A stretch of 64,000 nt of DNA, from positions 1 to 64,000 of the forward strand of contig JAMLGU010000011.1 in the NCBI GenBank assembly GCA_023957575.1. The letters run 5' to 3'. Of this stretch, positions 34,942 to 43,511 are shown in pieces (position 1 is the first letter of the stretch; the number at the start of each line of letters is the position of its first letter). This stretch comes from Chitinophagaceae bacterium (GTDB taxonomy: Bacteria; Bacteroidota; Bacteroidia; Chitinophagales; Chitinophagaceae). Under the pieces are notes generated by a model, which ran no database searches, was not told where the DNA came from, and worked only from the letters and a program-made list of their open reading frames with translations. The position numbers and the translations under genes were made by a program.

Positions 34942-35904
34942 ATGCAACTCCCTTTATCTTTAATAAAAGCAGAATTAAACAATTTCGAAGGCCATTTTAA
35001 TAGCGCCGTTAAAAGCAACACCCCTCTTTTGGATCGGATAATGCGCTATATTGTTAAAAGAAAAGGAAAGCAAATGCGGCCGATGTTTGTTTTTTTATCA
35101 GCAAAACTTTTTGGTACCACTACCGAATCTACTTTTCGGGCAGCCTCACTTGTTGAAATTTTGCATACCGCCACTTTAGTTCACGATGATGTAGTGGATG
35201 ATGCGCCGGAACGCAGAGGCTTTTTTTCGGTTTATGCGCTTTGGAAAAACAAAGCCTCAGTTCTTGTGGGAGATTACCTGCTTGCAAAAGGTCTTATTTT
35301 ATCGCTCGAAAATAACGACTACCGGATATTGCATATTCTATCTGAAGCGGTAAAAAAAATGAGCGAAGGCGAACTTCTCCAATTGGAAAAGGCTCGAACG
35401 CTCAATTTTAAAGAAGACTTATATTATGAAATAATCAAAAGCAAAACAGCCTCACTTCTTGCCTCTGCATGCAGCGCCGGCGCCTGGAGTACTACCCAAA
35501 ACGATGAAATTGCCGAGAAAATGCGGATTTTTGGCGAAAAAACGGGTGTCGCCTTTCAAATAAAAGACGACTTATTTGATTACGCCAGCGAAGACGTTGG
35601 AAAGCCCACCGGTAATGATATAAAAGAAAAAAAGATGACATTACCACTTATTTATACATTAAATAATACCGACAATGCTACCCGACGCAAAATTGTTAAT
35701 ATTGTAAAGAATAATAACAATGACAAAAAAAAGGTAGCATGGGTTTTGGAGGTAGTAAGGAATACTGGAGGAATTGACTATGCTGTTCAAAAAATGAACG
35801 AATTTAAAAATGAAGCATTGGAAATTTTAAAACAATGTCCAGATAACGAGTATCGCAAGGGATTGGAAGATTTGGTGCATTACGTAACCGAACGAAAATA
35901 CTAA
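34942..35904 (+). CDS. Trans-polyprenyl diphosphate synthase
   Basis: Extends allylic diphosphates with isopentenyl diphosphate to a long all-trans chain, probably the menaquinone side chain (octaprenyl/heptaprenyl synthase type). First aspartate-rich motif HDDVVDDAPERRG near residue 77-89, second motif KDDLFDYASEDVGKPTGND near 212-230; GKQMRPMFV at 48-56 binds the diphosphate. 320 residues. Chain length cannot be read reliably from the sequence. recJ follows 39 bases downstream. Confidence 0.92.
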   Translation: MQLPLSLIKAELNNFEGHFNSAVKSNTPLLDRIMRYIVKRKGKQMRPMFVFLSAKLFGTTTESTFRAASLVEILHTATLVHDDVVDDAPERRGFFSVYALWKNKASVLVGDYLLAKGLILSLENNDYRILHILSEAVKKMSEGELLQLEKARTLNFKEDLYYEIIKSKTASLLASACSAGAWSTTQNDEIAEKMRIFGEKTGVAFQIKDDLFDYASEDVGKPTGNDIKEKKMTLPLIYTLNNTDNATRRKIVNIVKNNNNDKKKVAWVLEVVRNTGGIDYAVQKMNEFKNEALEILKQCPDNEYRKGLEDLVHYVTERKY

Positions 35905-35943
35905 TTTAATAATATACCCTGACCAAACAATTAACAAACAGTA

Positions 35944-37641
35944 TTGAATAAAAGATGGAACATATTAGAAGTTGAAGAATCAAAGGTTATAGATTTACAC
36001 AATACATTGAAAATCAATCCGATATTATGTAAAATCTTAGTGCAGCGGGGTATCGAAAGCTTTGCCGATAGCAAAAGTTACTTTCGCCCACAATTAGATC
36101 AGCTTCACAGCCCGTGGCTGATGAAGGATATGGATAAAGCCGTTAAGCGAGTTGAGGAAGCGCTTCAATCCAATGAAAAAATTCTGGTCTATGGCGATTA
36201 TGATGTGGATGGCACCACAGCGGTAGCCAGCATGTACACATTTATAAATAGTATCCATAATAATGTGGATTTTTATATTCCCCATCGCTATCGCGAAGGA
36301 TATGGAATCAGTAAGGCTGGCGTAGATTTTGCCAAAGAAAACAGATTTACTCTTGTTATTGCCTTAGATTGCGGCATTAAATCGGTTGACTTAATTGATT
36401 ATGCCAATAGACTTGGTATTGATTTCATTATTTGCGATCACCATTTGCCCGAAAAAGAAATTCCTAAGGCAATTGCTGTCTTAAATCCCAAACAAACAGA
36501 TTGCAACTATCCATACAAAGAATTATGTGGCTGCGGTGTAGGATTCAAATTGATTTCTGCCCTTTGCGAAAAATTAAAAATCCACCACGAAAGAGCCTTT
36601 CAGTTTTTGGACTTAGTAGCTACTGCCATTGCTGCAGACATTGTGCCCATCACCGGAGAAAACCGAATTCTGGCTTTTTATGGGTTAAAAAAAGCAAACG
36701 AAGACCCCAATTTGGGTATAAAAGCCCTGATTACTCTAAGTGGTTTAAAACTACCACTGCAGATTAGTAATCTAGTGTTTATGATAGCTCCAAGGGTAAA
36801 CGCTGCCGGCAGAATGGATGATGCTCGTAAGGCAGTTCAAATGTTTATTGCTGAAAATCAAGAAGAAGCGCTGGAGTATGCCGAAATGTTGCATAGCGAC
36901 AATACCGATCGTAAAGAAGCCGACAGCAGCATTACAGAAGAAGCGCTGGCAATTATACAGGCTAATAAAGAGTGGGTTGGCAGAAAATCTACTGTGGTTT
37001 ATCAATCTCACTGGCACAAGGGTGTAGTAGGCATTGTGGCATCCCGAATAATTGAAACACACTACCGTCCAACAGTAGTACTAACCGAAAGCGGAGAATA
37101 TGCCAGTGGCAGCGCCCGAAGTGTCCCCGGCTTTAACCTTTATGAAGCTATTCATGCCTGCAGAGAATACCTTTTGGGTTATGGCGGCCATTTTGCCGCA
37201 GCCGGCCTCACGCTCGAAAAGCATCATATTGAAGCATTTAGGGAGAAATTTGAACAGGTAGTATCGGCTACCATTAAAGAAGAACAGTTAATTCCGGAAA
37301 TTATAATAGACTCCGAAATCAACCTTGAGCAAATTACCCGTCCTTTTTTTAATATTTTGAAGCAAATGGAGCCATTTGGCCCCGAAAACATGAGGCCAAC
37401 CTTCCTTGCCAGAAATGTTGTTGATACCGGATTTAGCAAAATTGTGAAAGAAGATCACATTCGGTTTGTAATTCAGCAGCAAGAAGCCACTGTTATTGGT
37501 ATCGGTTTCAATCTTGCAGATAAATTTTCAATTGTAGAAAGTCGAAAACCTTTTGATATTGTGTTTAAAATTGATGAAAACGAATGGAATGGCAATAAAA
37601 GCCTTCAACTAAAGGTAGAAGACATCCGTGAGGCTGAATAA
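35944..37641 (+). CDS. recJ: Single-strand DNA exonuclease RecJ
   Basis: 5'-3' single-strand DNA exonuclease for recombination and mismatch repair. DHH-phosphoesterase motifs: VYGDYDVDGTTA near residue 80-91, ALDCGIKS near 139, CDHHLPE near 161. The DHHA1 motif is GYGGHFAAAGLTL near 411, followed by the OB-fold part. 565 residues (E. coli 577). TTG 35944 is the apparent start (MNKRWNILEVEE); no ATG lies nearby in frame. Confidence 0.95.
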   Translation: MNKRWNILEVEESKVIDLHNTLKINPILCKILVQRGIESFADSKSYFRPQLDQLHSPWLMKDMDKAVKRVEEALQSNEKILVYGDYDVDGTTAVASMYTFINSIHNNVDFYIPHRYREGYGISKAGVDFAKENRFTLVIALDCGIKSVDLIDYANRLGIDFIICDHHLPEKEIPKAIAVLNPKQTDCNYPYKELCGCGVGFKLISALCEKLKIHHERAFQFLDLVATAIAADIVPITGENRILAFYGLKKANEDPNLGIKALITLSGLKLPLQISNLVFMIAPRVNAAGRMDDARKAVQMFIAENQEEALEYAEMLHSDNTDRKEADSSITEEALAIIQANKEWVGRKSTVVYQSHWHKGVVGIVASRIIETHYRPTVVLTESGEYASGSARSVPGFNLYEAIHACREYLLGYGGHFAAAGLTLEKHHIEAFREKFEQVVSATIKEEQLIPEIIIDSEINLEQITRPFFNILKQMEPFGPENMRPTFLARNVVDTGFSKIVKEDHIRFVIQQQEATVIGIGFNLADKFSIVESRKPFDIVFKIDENEWNGNKSLQLKVEDIREAE

Positions 37642-37737
37642 TAATAATTGGTGACAAAAAGCAATAAAAGGCATTGAAAATGTTGCTATTTATACTAAAA
37701 AACCTTCCTTTTCAAATCATAAATCAATTATTCCTCT

Positions 37738-37745
37738 TATCTTTG
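37738..37745 (+). promoter_or_regulatory. -7 element of the rpsF-rpsR-rplI operon
   Basis: TATCTTTG, an exact TAnnTTTG match, 57 bases before the rpsF ATG. No good TTTG at -33. The intervening leader holds CCTTAGC/CTAAGG, a possible small hairpin (37751-37768). Confidence 0.55.
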
Positions 37746-37802
37746 CACCCCCTTAGCAAAAACTAAGGATAAAAATTATTTTTTAACAAAAACAATTGGG
37801 TA

Positions 37803-38159
37803 ATGAACAATTATGAATTGATGGTGATTTTTACTCCAATTTTGAATGACGAAGATTTCAAATCTGCGCAGAAAAAATTTAAACAAATGGTTGCTGATGC
37901 AGGTGGAACAATCGTTCATGAAAATCCCTGGGGATTAAAATCACTGGCGTACCCTATCCAGAAAAAAACCACCGGTTTGTACTGGGTATTGGAATATACT
38001 GCGCCATCCGACTTCAATGAGAAGTTGAAAATTCAACTTCTTCGTGACGAAAATGTACTTCGTCACCTATGCACTAAACTCGACAAATACGCCGTTGAGT
38101 ATAATGCAAAAAAGGCTAGTGGCGTAAAAACAGGAACCGAAAAAGCAGTGGAGGCATAA
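37803..38159 (+). CDS. rpsF: Ribosomal protein bS6
   Basis: Small-subunit protein that pairs with bS18 on the 16S central domain. [14 protein letters not shown] and the [22 protein letters not shown] core are typical. 118 residues, with an alanine/lysine-rich tail. No ssb gene lies between it and rpsR, as usual in Bacteroidota. Confidence 0.97.
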   Translation: MNNYELMVIFTPILNDEDFKSAQKKFKQMVADAGGTIVHENPWGLKSLAYPIQKKTTGLYWVLEYTAPSDFNEKLKIQLLRDENVLRHLCTKLDKYAVEYNAKKASGVKTGTEKAVEA

Positions 38160-38163
38160 TATT

Positions 38164-38427
38164 ATGGCAAAGAACGAAATAAAATATCTTACGGTCATTA
38201 AAGCCGACAAGCGTCCAAAGAAATTCTGCCGTTTTAAGAAATATGGTATTCGCTATGTGGACTACAAAGACGTAGAGTTTCTGAAAAAATTTCTGAACGA
38301 GCAAGGCAAAATATTACCACGTCGCCTATCGGGCAACAGCCTGAAAGCACAACGTCAGGTTTCTGATGCTATCAAAAAGGCACGCCAAATGGCTTTGTTG
38401 CCTTATGTAACAGATCTTTTGAAATAG
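38164..38427 (+). CDS. rpsR: Ribosomal protein bS18
   Basis: Partner of bS6 on the 30S platform. [32 protein letters not shown] with the RRLSGN motif (residues 53-58) and the C-terminal ALLPY are family marks. 87 residues; starts 4 bases after rpsF. Confidence 0.97.
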   Translation: MAKNEIKYLTVIKADKRPKKFCRFKKYGIRYVDYKDVEFLKKFLNEQGKILPRRLSGNSLKAQRQVSDAIKKARQMALLPYVTDLLK

Positions 38428-38498
38428 GCCATCTTCCCTAACCCGCATTGAGCGGAGACAGTAAAGCCTTTGATTTACTGGGATAAAAACAAATAAAA

Positions 38499-38945
38499 AT
38501 GGAAGTAATTTTAATTCAGGATGTGGATAATCTGGGCGCTGCCAATGAGGTAGTAACCGTAAAGAATGGTTATGCACGTAATTTTCTTCTGCCACGCAAA
38601 CTGGCTGTAGAAAACAGCCCTACCAATCGTAAACAACTGGAAGAAAGATTGAAGCAGGTAAGGAAAAAAGAAGAAGCCATGCTTGCTGCTATCAATGATG
38701 TGGTGGCAAAACTGAAAGAGTCGCCTTTAACAATTGGCGCTAAAACCGGTACAAGTGGTAAAATTTTTGGTAGCGTTACCAATCTGCAAATCAGCAGGGC
38801 CATTCGTGAACAAAAAGGATACGATATTGATCGCAAAAAAATCAATATTGTTGAAGAGGTTAAAGAATTGGGCACACACAAAGCTACTATTGACTTTGGC
38901 AATGGCCACTCCACTGAAATTGACTTTGAGGTAGTTGCCGAATAA
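38499..38945 (+). CDS. rplI: Ribosomal protein bL9
   Basis: Large-subunit protein with two domains joined by a long helix. The N-terminal MEVILIQDVDNLGAANEVVTVKNGYARNFLLP pattern fits bL9. The helix spans about residues 45-75 and the C-terminal domain includes GKIFGSVTNLQIS. 148 residues (E. coli 149). Separated from rpsR by 71 bases that show no promoter, so co-transcription is likely; a terminator follows. Confidence 0.97.
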   Translation: MEVILIQDVDNLGAANEVVTVKNGYARNFLLPRKLAVENSPTNRKQLEERLKQVRKKEEAMLAAINDVVAKLKESPLTIGAKTGTSGKIFGSVTNLQISRAIREQKGYDIDRKKINIVEEVKELGTHKATIDFGNGHSTEIDFEVVAE

Positions 38946-38970
38946 GAACTACTCAAGAATATTTTCTATA

Positions 38971-39002
38971 AACGTCTTAGGTTAATCCTAAGGCGTTTTT
39001 TT
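38971..39002 (+). terminator. Terminator of the rpsF-rpsR-rplI operon
   Basis: AACGTCTTAGG pairs with CCTAAGGCGTT (one G-T pair, 5-base loop), followed by seven T. 25 bases after the rplI stop. Confidence 0.92.
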
Positions 39003-39022
39003 GAAGTCAACTTTACAAAATT

Positions 39023-40066
39023 CTATGCCCAATCTACAGAATCCGGCGGCAACTGTGCTACATAAGACTGAAGGGCTAACCTGCCGTTTGCAAGCATATC
39101 CATCATCTCCGTTGGATTGAAATCCAAACCGCCCGGACCACCTCCCAAAGGATTTTCGGGTTGAATAACATGAATTTTTAACGGCGGTCTGTTTTGAAAG
39201 CGATTTGTGAGGTCGCTTAAAGTAAAATATTTATTGATATCCGCCTCGCTTACACCCAGATCTTTCATATTGTTCTTAACACTTTGTATATATTTCAATG
39301 CGGCATTATACTGAAAGGGCAGCAACAGATCATTTTCACTTACATCGGTTATAAACATATCAATCGTTTGCTGAAGAACACTGAAAATATCTGTAAACTG
39401 ATTAGCGGCGGGCTTAAATTTCCGGGCCGAATGTAGCACTGTAAAGATTTCTGAAACATCTGTATCTGCCGCAATAGCCACGCCTGCATATTCTCTTACC
39501 CCTCCATCTACAAACTGATAATCCTTATGTGCATCACCCGCAACACTCTCATTTACTTTCACCGGAGGCGTAAACACCGGCTGGCTGGCTGAGGCTAACA
39601 CAGCAGCCCGAAACTGATCGGCATTAACAAACTTCTGCACCTGATAATAATTACTCATGACCGGATTTTTTGCATTGGTGAAAACAACTAATTTCTGAGT
39701 TTGCAGACACACCGTTGTAATATACAAATCTCTATCTGACATCATCAGGTTATTAAAGAAAGCGTCATTATATGTTTTACTGATGATGGATTTCAACGGT
39801 TCAAAACTAAAAATCGAAACTTTCCCGTCAATCACCCTTTGACCAAAATTGTACTTTTTGATGATCTGATTATTATCAACGGTAGTATATAATTCCTCTA
39901 GTTTATCAATCATTCCCAGTGCTGCTAATGGAGTAATTAAAGCTCCCGTACTTGTGCCAACCAGAACATCAAATTTCAGGTGATACGTCTGAACAAGATC
40001 TTTTATTACACCTACAGAGAATGCCCCTTTCGATCCTCCACCGCTTATAACCAATGCCCGTTTCAT
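39023..40066 (-). CDS. Patatin-like phospholipase
   Basis: Ser-Asp lipid acyl hydrolase of the patatin fold. Oxyanion loop SGGGSKGAFSVG (residues 8-19), nucleophile S39 in GTSTG (37-41), catalytic aspartate in the VDGG motif near residue 176. 347 residues, no signal peptide, so cytoplasmic or membrane-associated. The last 80 residues contain a glycine/proline-rich linker (NPLGGGPGG). It lies 25 bases after a small outer-membrane protein gene on the same strand. Confidence 0.88.
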   Translation of the reverse strand: MKRALVISGGGSKGAFSVGVIKDLVQTYHLKFDVLVGTSTGALITPLAALGMIDKLEELYTTVDNNQIIKKYNFGQRVIDGKVSIFSFEPLKSIISKTYNDAFFNNLMMSDRDLYITTVCLQTQKLVVFTNAKNPVMSNYYQVQKFVNADQFRAAVLASASQPVFTPPVKVNESVAGDAHKDYQFVDGGVREYAGVAIAADTDVSEIFTVLHSARKFKPAANQFTDIFSVLQQTIDMFITDVSENDLLLPFQYNAALKYIQSVKNNMKDLGVSEADINKYFTLSDLTNRFQNRPPLKIHVIQPENPLGGGPGGLDFNPTEMMDMLANGRLALQSYVAQLPPDSVDWA

Positions 40067-40091
40067 AGTATTATTTTTTATATGTTTTTAA

Positions 40092-40610
40092 TTAATCATC
40101 AGACTCTTTGGATTTTGAAAGGCTCACACCAATAAATGACTGAAACCACCAGGTGTTGAAATGATAATCTCGCTGTGCAGTAATTCCAAGATGAATTTTC
40201 TTAAACAATTCCACAGCTAAACCGCCTCCTGCCATCTGCTGTTTGGCTGTACCCCAATTGGCTTCTGCAAGCAAATGTATGTTGGCATAACTGCCCATAT
40301 ACTTTGTATCCAGTGTTTTTATTTTCAGCGCCAGCATGGGACCAAAAAGCCCTGACAGCTTCTTATTATTATAGGTCATCCCTGCATTTGCACCAACGCG
40401 TAATACATTTTCGGCAACTGTTATTTGTGGATTGAGCCCTATGCCACCCAAATACAAATCAGGTGTACTGGATTTAAACCCGGAGGTAAATCCATTACTT
40501 AGCTTTCCCAATAAAATAAATCCTTTTGTAAACTCGGGATCCTGACTGGCTTGAGCCGATATTAAAACTGAATAAAACAAAAAAGCAAATAGCACTATAA
40601 GGTTTTTCAT
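40092..40610 (-). CDS. Secreted beta-rich protein, probably outer membrane
   Basis: Not recognised. 172 residues with a signal peptide (MKNLIVLFAFLFYSVLISAQA) and alternating strands (DLYLGGIGLNPQITV, VLRVGANAGMTYNN, FGPMLALKIKTL, WWFQSFIGVSLS) that suggest a small 8-strand barrel. The short acidic tail (KSKESDD) is after the last strand. It precedes the patatin gene on the same strand and may be co-transcribed with it. Confidence 0.7.
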   Translation of the reverse strand: MKNLIVLFAFLFYSVLISAQASQDPEFTKGFILLGKLSNGFTSGFKSSTPDLYLGGIGLNPQITVAENVLRVGANAGMTYNNKKLSGLFGPMLALKIKTLDTKYMGSYANIHLLAEANWGTAKQQMAGGGLAVELFKKIHLGITAQRDYHFNTWWFQSFIGVSLSKSKESDD

Positions 40611-40700
40611 ACTCAGGAGTTTTATTTAGTAAAAATACAACCAGCCGAATACAATGAAAATACCTAAAACAGGTGATGAAGTAATGTCAAATCCTAAATT

Positions 40701-42644
40701 CTATTTAGCCCGCCAAACATTATTAGTGCGATCCCACTCAGGTAATTTTTTATCAGGATCTATTATCACCTCAGTTATTTCACTTGTGGAATTAACTTTC
40801 AGCCTGTATTCATTACTGCGTTGCCAAATTTCTGCGGGAAGATTCAACAACTGCTGATTACCGTTTTTTTCTTTTATCTGAACTTCCACAGGCATCACCA
40901 TTTTTTCACGATTTTCGAGCGTTACAATGGCTCCATTGGCAGGAAGCCCTTTATTGTAACTCACATTTGTAACAGCCTGATCGAGTTTCCAGTTGTTGAA
41001 AATCCATCCGCGCCAAAACCAGGCCAGGTCTTCGCCGGCCACATTTTCCATTGTGCGGAAAAAATCCCAGGGTGTTGGATGCTTATAAGCCCAGCGTCGA
41101 ATGTACTCTTTAAATGCCCCATCAAACCGCTCTGGTCCTAATACCACATTTCGTAACATGCGCAACATTTTTGCAGGTTTATAATAGGCCGCAACCCCCA
41201 GATTTTCTACCTGAAGCACATCTGCAGCAGTGTTTAACAAATCCATTTTTTCTCCAAACTCCCACTTAGTGGTAAGCATAGATTCCATAAAGAATGATGC
41301 ATCTTTAAATTCACCGTTATTAAAGGATTTCGTAGCAAAGTCGTTTATAAAAGAGTTAAATCCTTCATCCATCCAGGCATCTTTCCTTTCATTGCTACCT
41401 ACAATCATTGGGAACCATGTATGTCCAAACTCATGATTGGTTACATTCCAAAGGCCGCCACCACCCTCTCTGAAATTACAAAATACAATACCCGGGTATT
41501 CCATTCCCCCTGCCACGCCTGCTACATTCACCGCTGCCGGGTAAGGATATTCAAAATAATTCTTTGAATAAAACTCAATAGCGCCCTTTACCATTTCGGT
41601 ACTGCGTTGCCACCCGTTTTTCCTAATGCTTTCCTCAGGATAAGCGCTTAATGCCAGACTTTTTTTACCTGCTGCCAGATTAATTTTAGCCCCATCCAAT
41701 ACAAAAGCCTTAGATGCAGCCCAAGCCACATCTCTGGCATTATGAATTTTAAACTTCCAGGTAATGGGTTGCTTTTTCTGCAAACCATCCGATTTTTTTA
41801 CATCCTCCGCGCTTCTGATAACTACAGTTGTTTCGCTATTTTTAGCAGCGTTATAATTTGCCAATTCATTTGGCGAAAAACATTCGGCAGGATTAAGCAA
41901 TTCGCCGGAACCTACCACAATCATATTTCCGGGAGCTTTTACCCAAAATTCAAAATCGCCGTACTCTAAGTAAAACTCTCCCTGTCCAAGATACGGAAGC
42001 ACATTCCATCCTTGCACATCATCATACACACACATTCGTGGATACCACTGTGCTATTTCATAGATATTGCCATTTCTGGTTTTTTGCTGCCCCATTCTGT
42101 CGGTGCCAAACACCGGCACATTAAAAGAGTAAGATATTGAAATTTTGACTTTGCCACCGGATGGTTTTATTGCCTCCTGAAGCCAAATCTGCATACGGGT
42201 ATCTGTTACAATATACTTTGGATTATATTTTTTTCCATTATACTCAATTGATACAGATGCGAGCACAAGACCATCTGTAAAGGTCTCATTGGATATTCTT
42301 GCACTTGCCCCTGAGTTGGTAATAGTGCCTCTGGAATCCTTCTTATAAATGTTTTGATCAAGCTGTAGCCAAACAAATTTCAGATTATCGGGACTGTTGT
42401 TTGAATAAGCAATATCCACATTACCCTTTACTTCGTGAAGGGCAGTATCCAGACTACAGTTAATCATATAATCAGCCCTGTTTTGCCAATATCGGGGACC
42501 CGGTTCTCCGCCGGCGCTTCTGTACTCATTTCCGGGAAACGGATAAAAATCCTGAGAGAAAGCTTCTTTGGGATTATAATTAGACTGAGCAACGATATTT
42601 GCAATAGAAAAAAATAATATTATAACAAGACCTATCTGTTTCAT
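40701..42644 (-). CDS. M1-family metallopeptidase, secreted
   Basis: Zinc aminopeptidase-like enzyme. Signal peptide (MKQIGLVIILFFSIANIVAQ), an N-terminal beta-sheet domain, then the gluzincin site HEFGH near residue 402 with the third zinc ligand in WMDEGFNSF about 20 residues later. The M1 exopeptidase motif appears as GVAGGMEYPGIV (near 375), with GGMEYPG in place of GAMEN, as in many Bacteroidota secreted M1 members. 647 residues. It probably digests peptides in the periplasm or at the surface. 98 bases downstream of the murU-like gene. Confidence 0.9.
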   Translation of the reverse strand: MKQIGLVIILFFSIANIVAQSNYNPKEAFSQDFYPFPGNEYRSAGGEPGPRYWQNRADYMINCSLDTALHEVKGNVDIAYSNNSPDNLKFVWLQLDQNIYKKDSRGTITNSGASARISNETFTDGLVLASVSIEYNGKKYNPKYIVTDTRMQIWLQEAIKPSGGKVKISISYSFNVPVFGTDRMGQQKTRNGNIYEIAQWYPRMCVYDDVQGWNVLPYLGQGEFYLEYGDFEFWVKAPGNMIVVGSGELLNPAECFSPNELANYNAAKNSETTVVIRSAEDVKKSDGLQKKQPITWKFKIHNARDVAWAASKAFVLDGAKINLAAGKKSLALSAYPEESIRKNGWQRSTEMVKGAIEFYSKNYFEYPYPAAVNVAGVAGGMEYPGIVFCNFREGGGGLWNVTNHEFGHTWFPMIVGSNERKDAWMDEGFNSFINDFATKSFNNGEFKDASFFMESMLTTKWEFGEKMDLLNTAADVLQVENLGVAAYYKPAKMLRMLRNVVLGPERFDGAFKEYIRRWAYKHPTPWDFFRTMENVAGEDLAWFWRGWIFNNWKLDQAVTNVSYNKGLPANGAIVTLENREKMVMPVEVQIKEKNGNQQLLNLPAEIWQRSNEYRLKVNSTSEITEVIIDPDKKLPEWDRTNNVWRAK

Positions 42645-42742
42645 CAGGCAATGATTTTTTACAAAAATTGTAATAAATATCGGGATTAATTTCTTAAAAA
42701 AGTATTAACGGTTGTTTTTATGATTAAACAAGTATGCAAAAG

Positions 42743-43459
42743 TTAAGAAAACATAGCTTCCGCAATCGCTACTGACTCCGGCTTACCTACATCCAACCAT
42801 CGGTCATTCTCATGGGTATAGCCCAATATTGTGTGGCTTCGGGCCACATCAAGATAAACATCAATTAATGAAAATTTTCCATCAAAATAAATCAAATCAA
42901 AAATTTCATATTCAAATACAGCAACACAATCATAAGATTTGGCTGCATAATTGCTCATGGGCACCGATATTTTTTCTTCGCCTGTGGCATTATTGCGCCA
43001 GCCGCATAATCTGTTTATTTTATCAAAAAGTAAATTTCTCGTTGTTATTCTGTTGCCAACAGCAATAGTAGCTATCGGTTTTTCTTCATCGTGATATGCC
43101 AGCAGCCGATGAAGGTTTAAGTCGGTAAGTACATCCGCATTAAGCGTGATAAATTTTTCTCCTGAAGTAAATAGTGATTGGGCTTTCAATAAGCCGCCGC
43201 CGGTTTCCAGCACGGCATCTGTTTCATCACTGATAATTATGTTGCTTCCCCATCCTTTGTTTTTTTCAATTGACTCAATAATTTGATCTGCAAAATGATG
43301 CACGTTTACAATCACATCAGTAATTCCATACGCCTGAAGATATTCGACATTTCTTTGCAACAAACTTTTTCCGTTTATCATTGCCAAAGCCTTTGGATGG
43401 TTGTCCGTCCAGGGTTTGAAGCGGGTACCCAATCCTGCACAAAAAATCATTGCCTGCAT
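42743..43459 (-). CDS. MurU-type nucleotidyltransferase
   Basis: Sugar-1-phosphate nucleotidyltransferase. Signature AGLGTRFKPWTDNHPKAL (residues 8-25), with ETGGGLLKA near 86-94 and the NADVL metal-binding aspartate near 108. At 238 residues it matches the short MurU class, which makes UDP-MurNAc from MurNAc-1-phosphate, more than the longer GlmU or RfbA classes. The gene just upstream (52 bases) encodes an AmgK-like kinase, MurU's partner in Pseudomonas, which supports this role. A mannose- or glucose-1-phosphate transferase is the alternative. Confidence 0.82.
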   Translation of the reverse strand: MQAMIFCAGLGTRFKPWTDNHPKALAMINGKSLLQRNVEYLQAYGITDVIVNVHHFADQIIESIEKNKGWGSNIIISDETDAVLETGGGLLKAQSLFTSGEKFITLNADVLTDLNLHRLLAYHDEEKPIATIAVGNRITTRNLLFDKINRLCGWRNNATGEEKISVPMSNYAAKSYDCVAVFEYEIFDLIYFDGKFSLIDVYLDVARSHTILGYTHENDRWLDVGKPESVAIAEAMFS

Positions 43460-43511
43460 GTTTAATTATTTGATTTTTATTTGTTTATGAAATTGTCATC
43501 ATTTAACTGCA

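Noticed and set aside
42743..43459. Mannose- or glucose-1-phosphate transferase for the MurU-like gene
   Set aside because: Short length and the adjacent AmgK-like kinase favour MurU, though the sugar is not proven.
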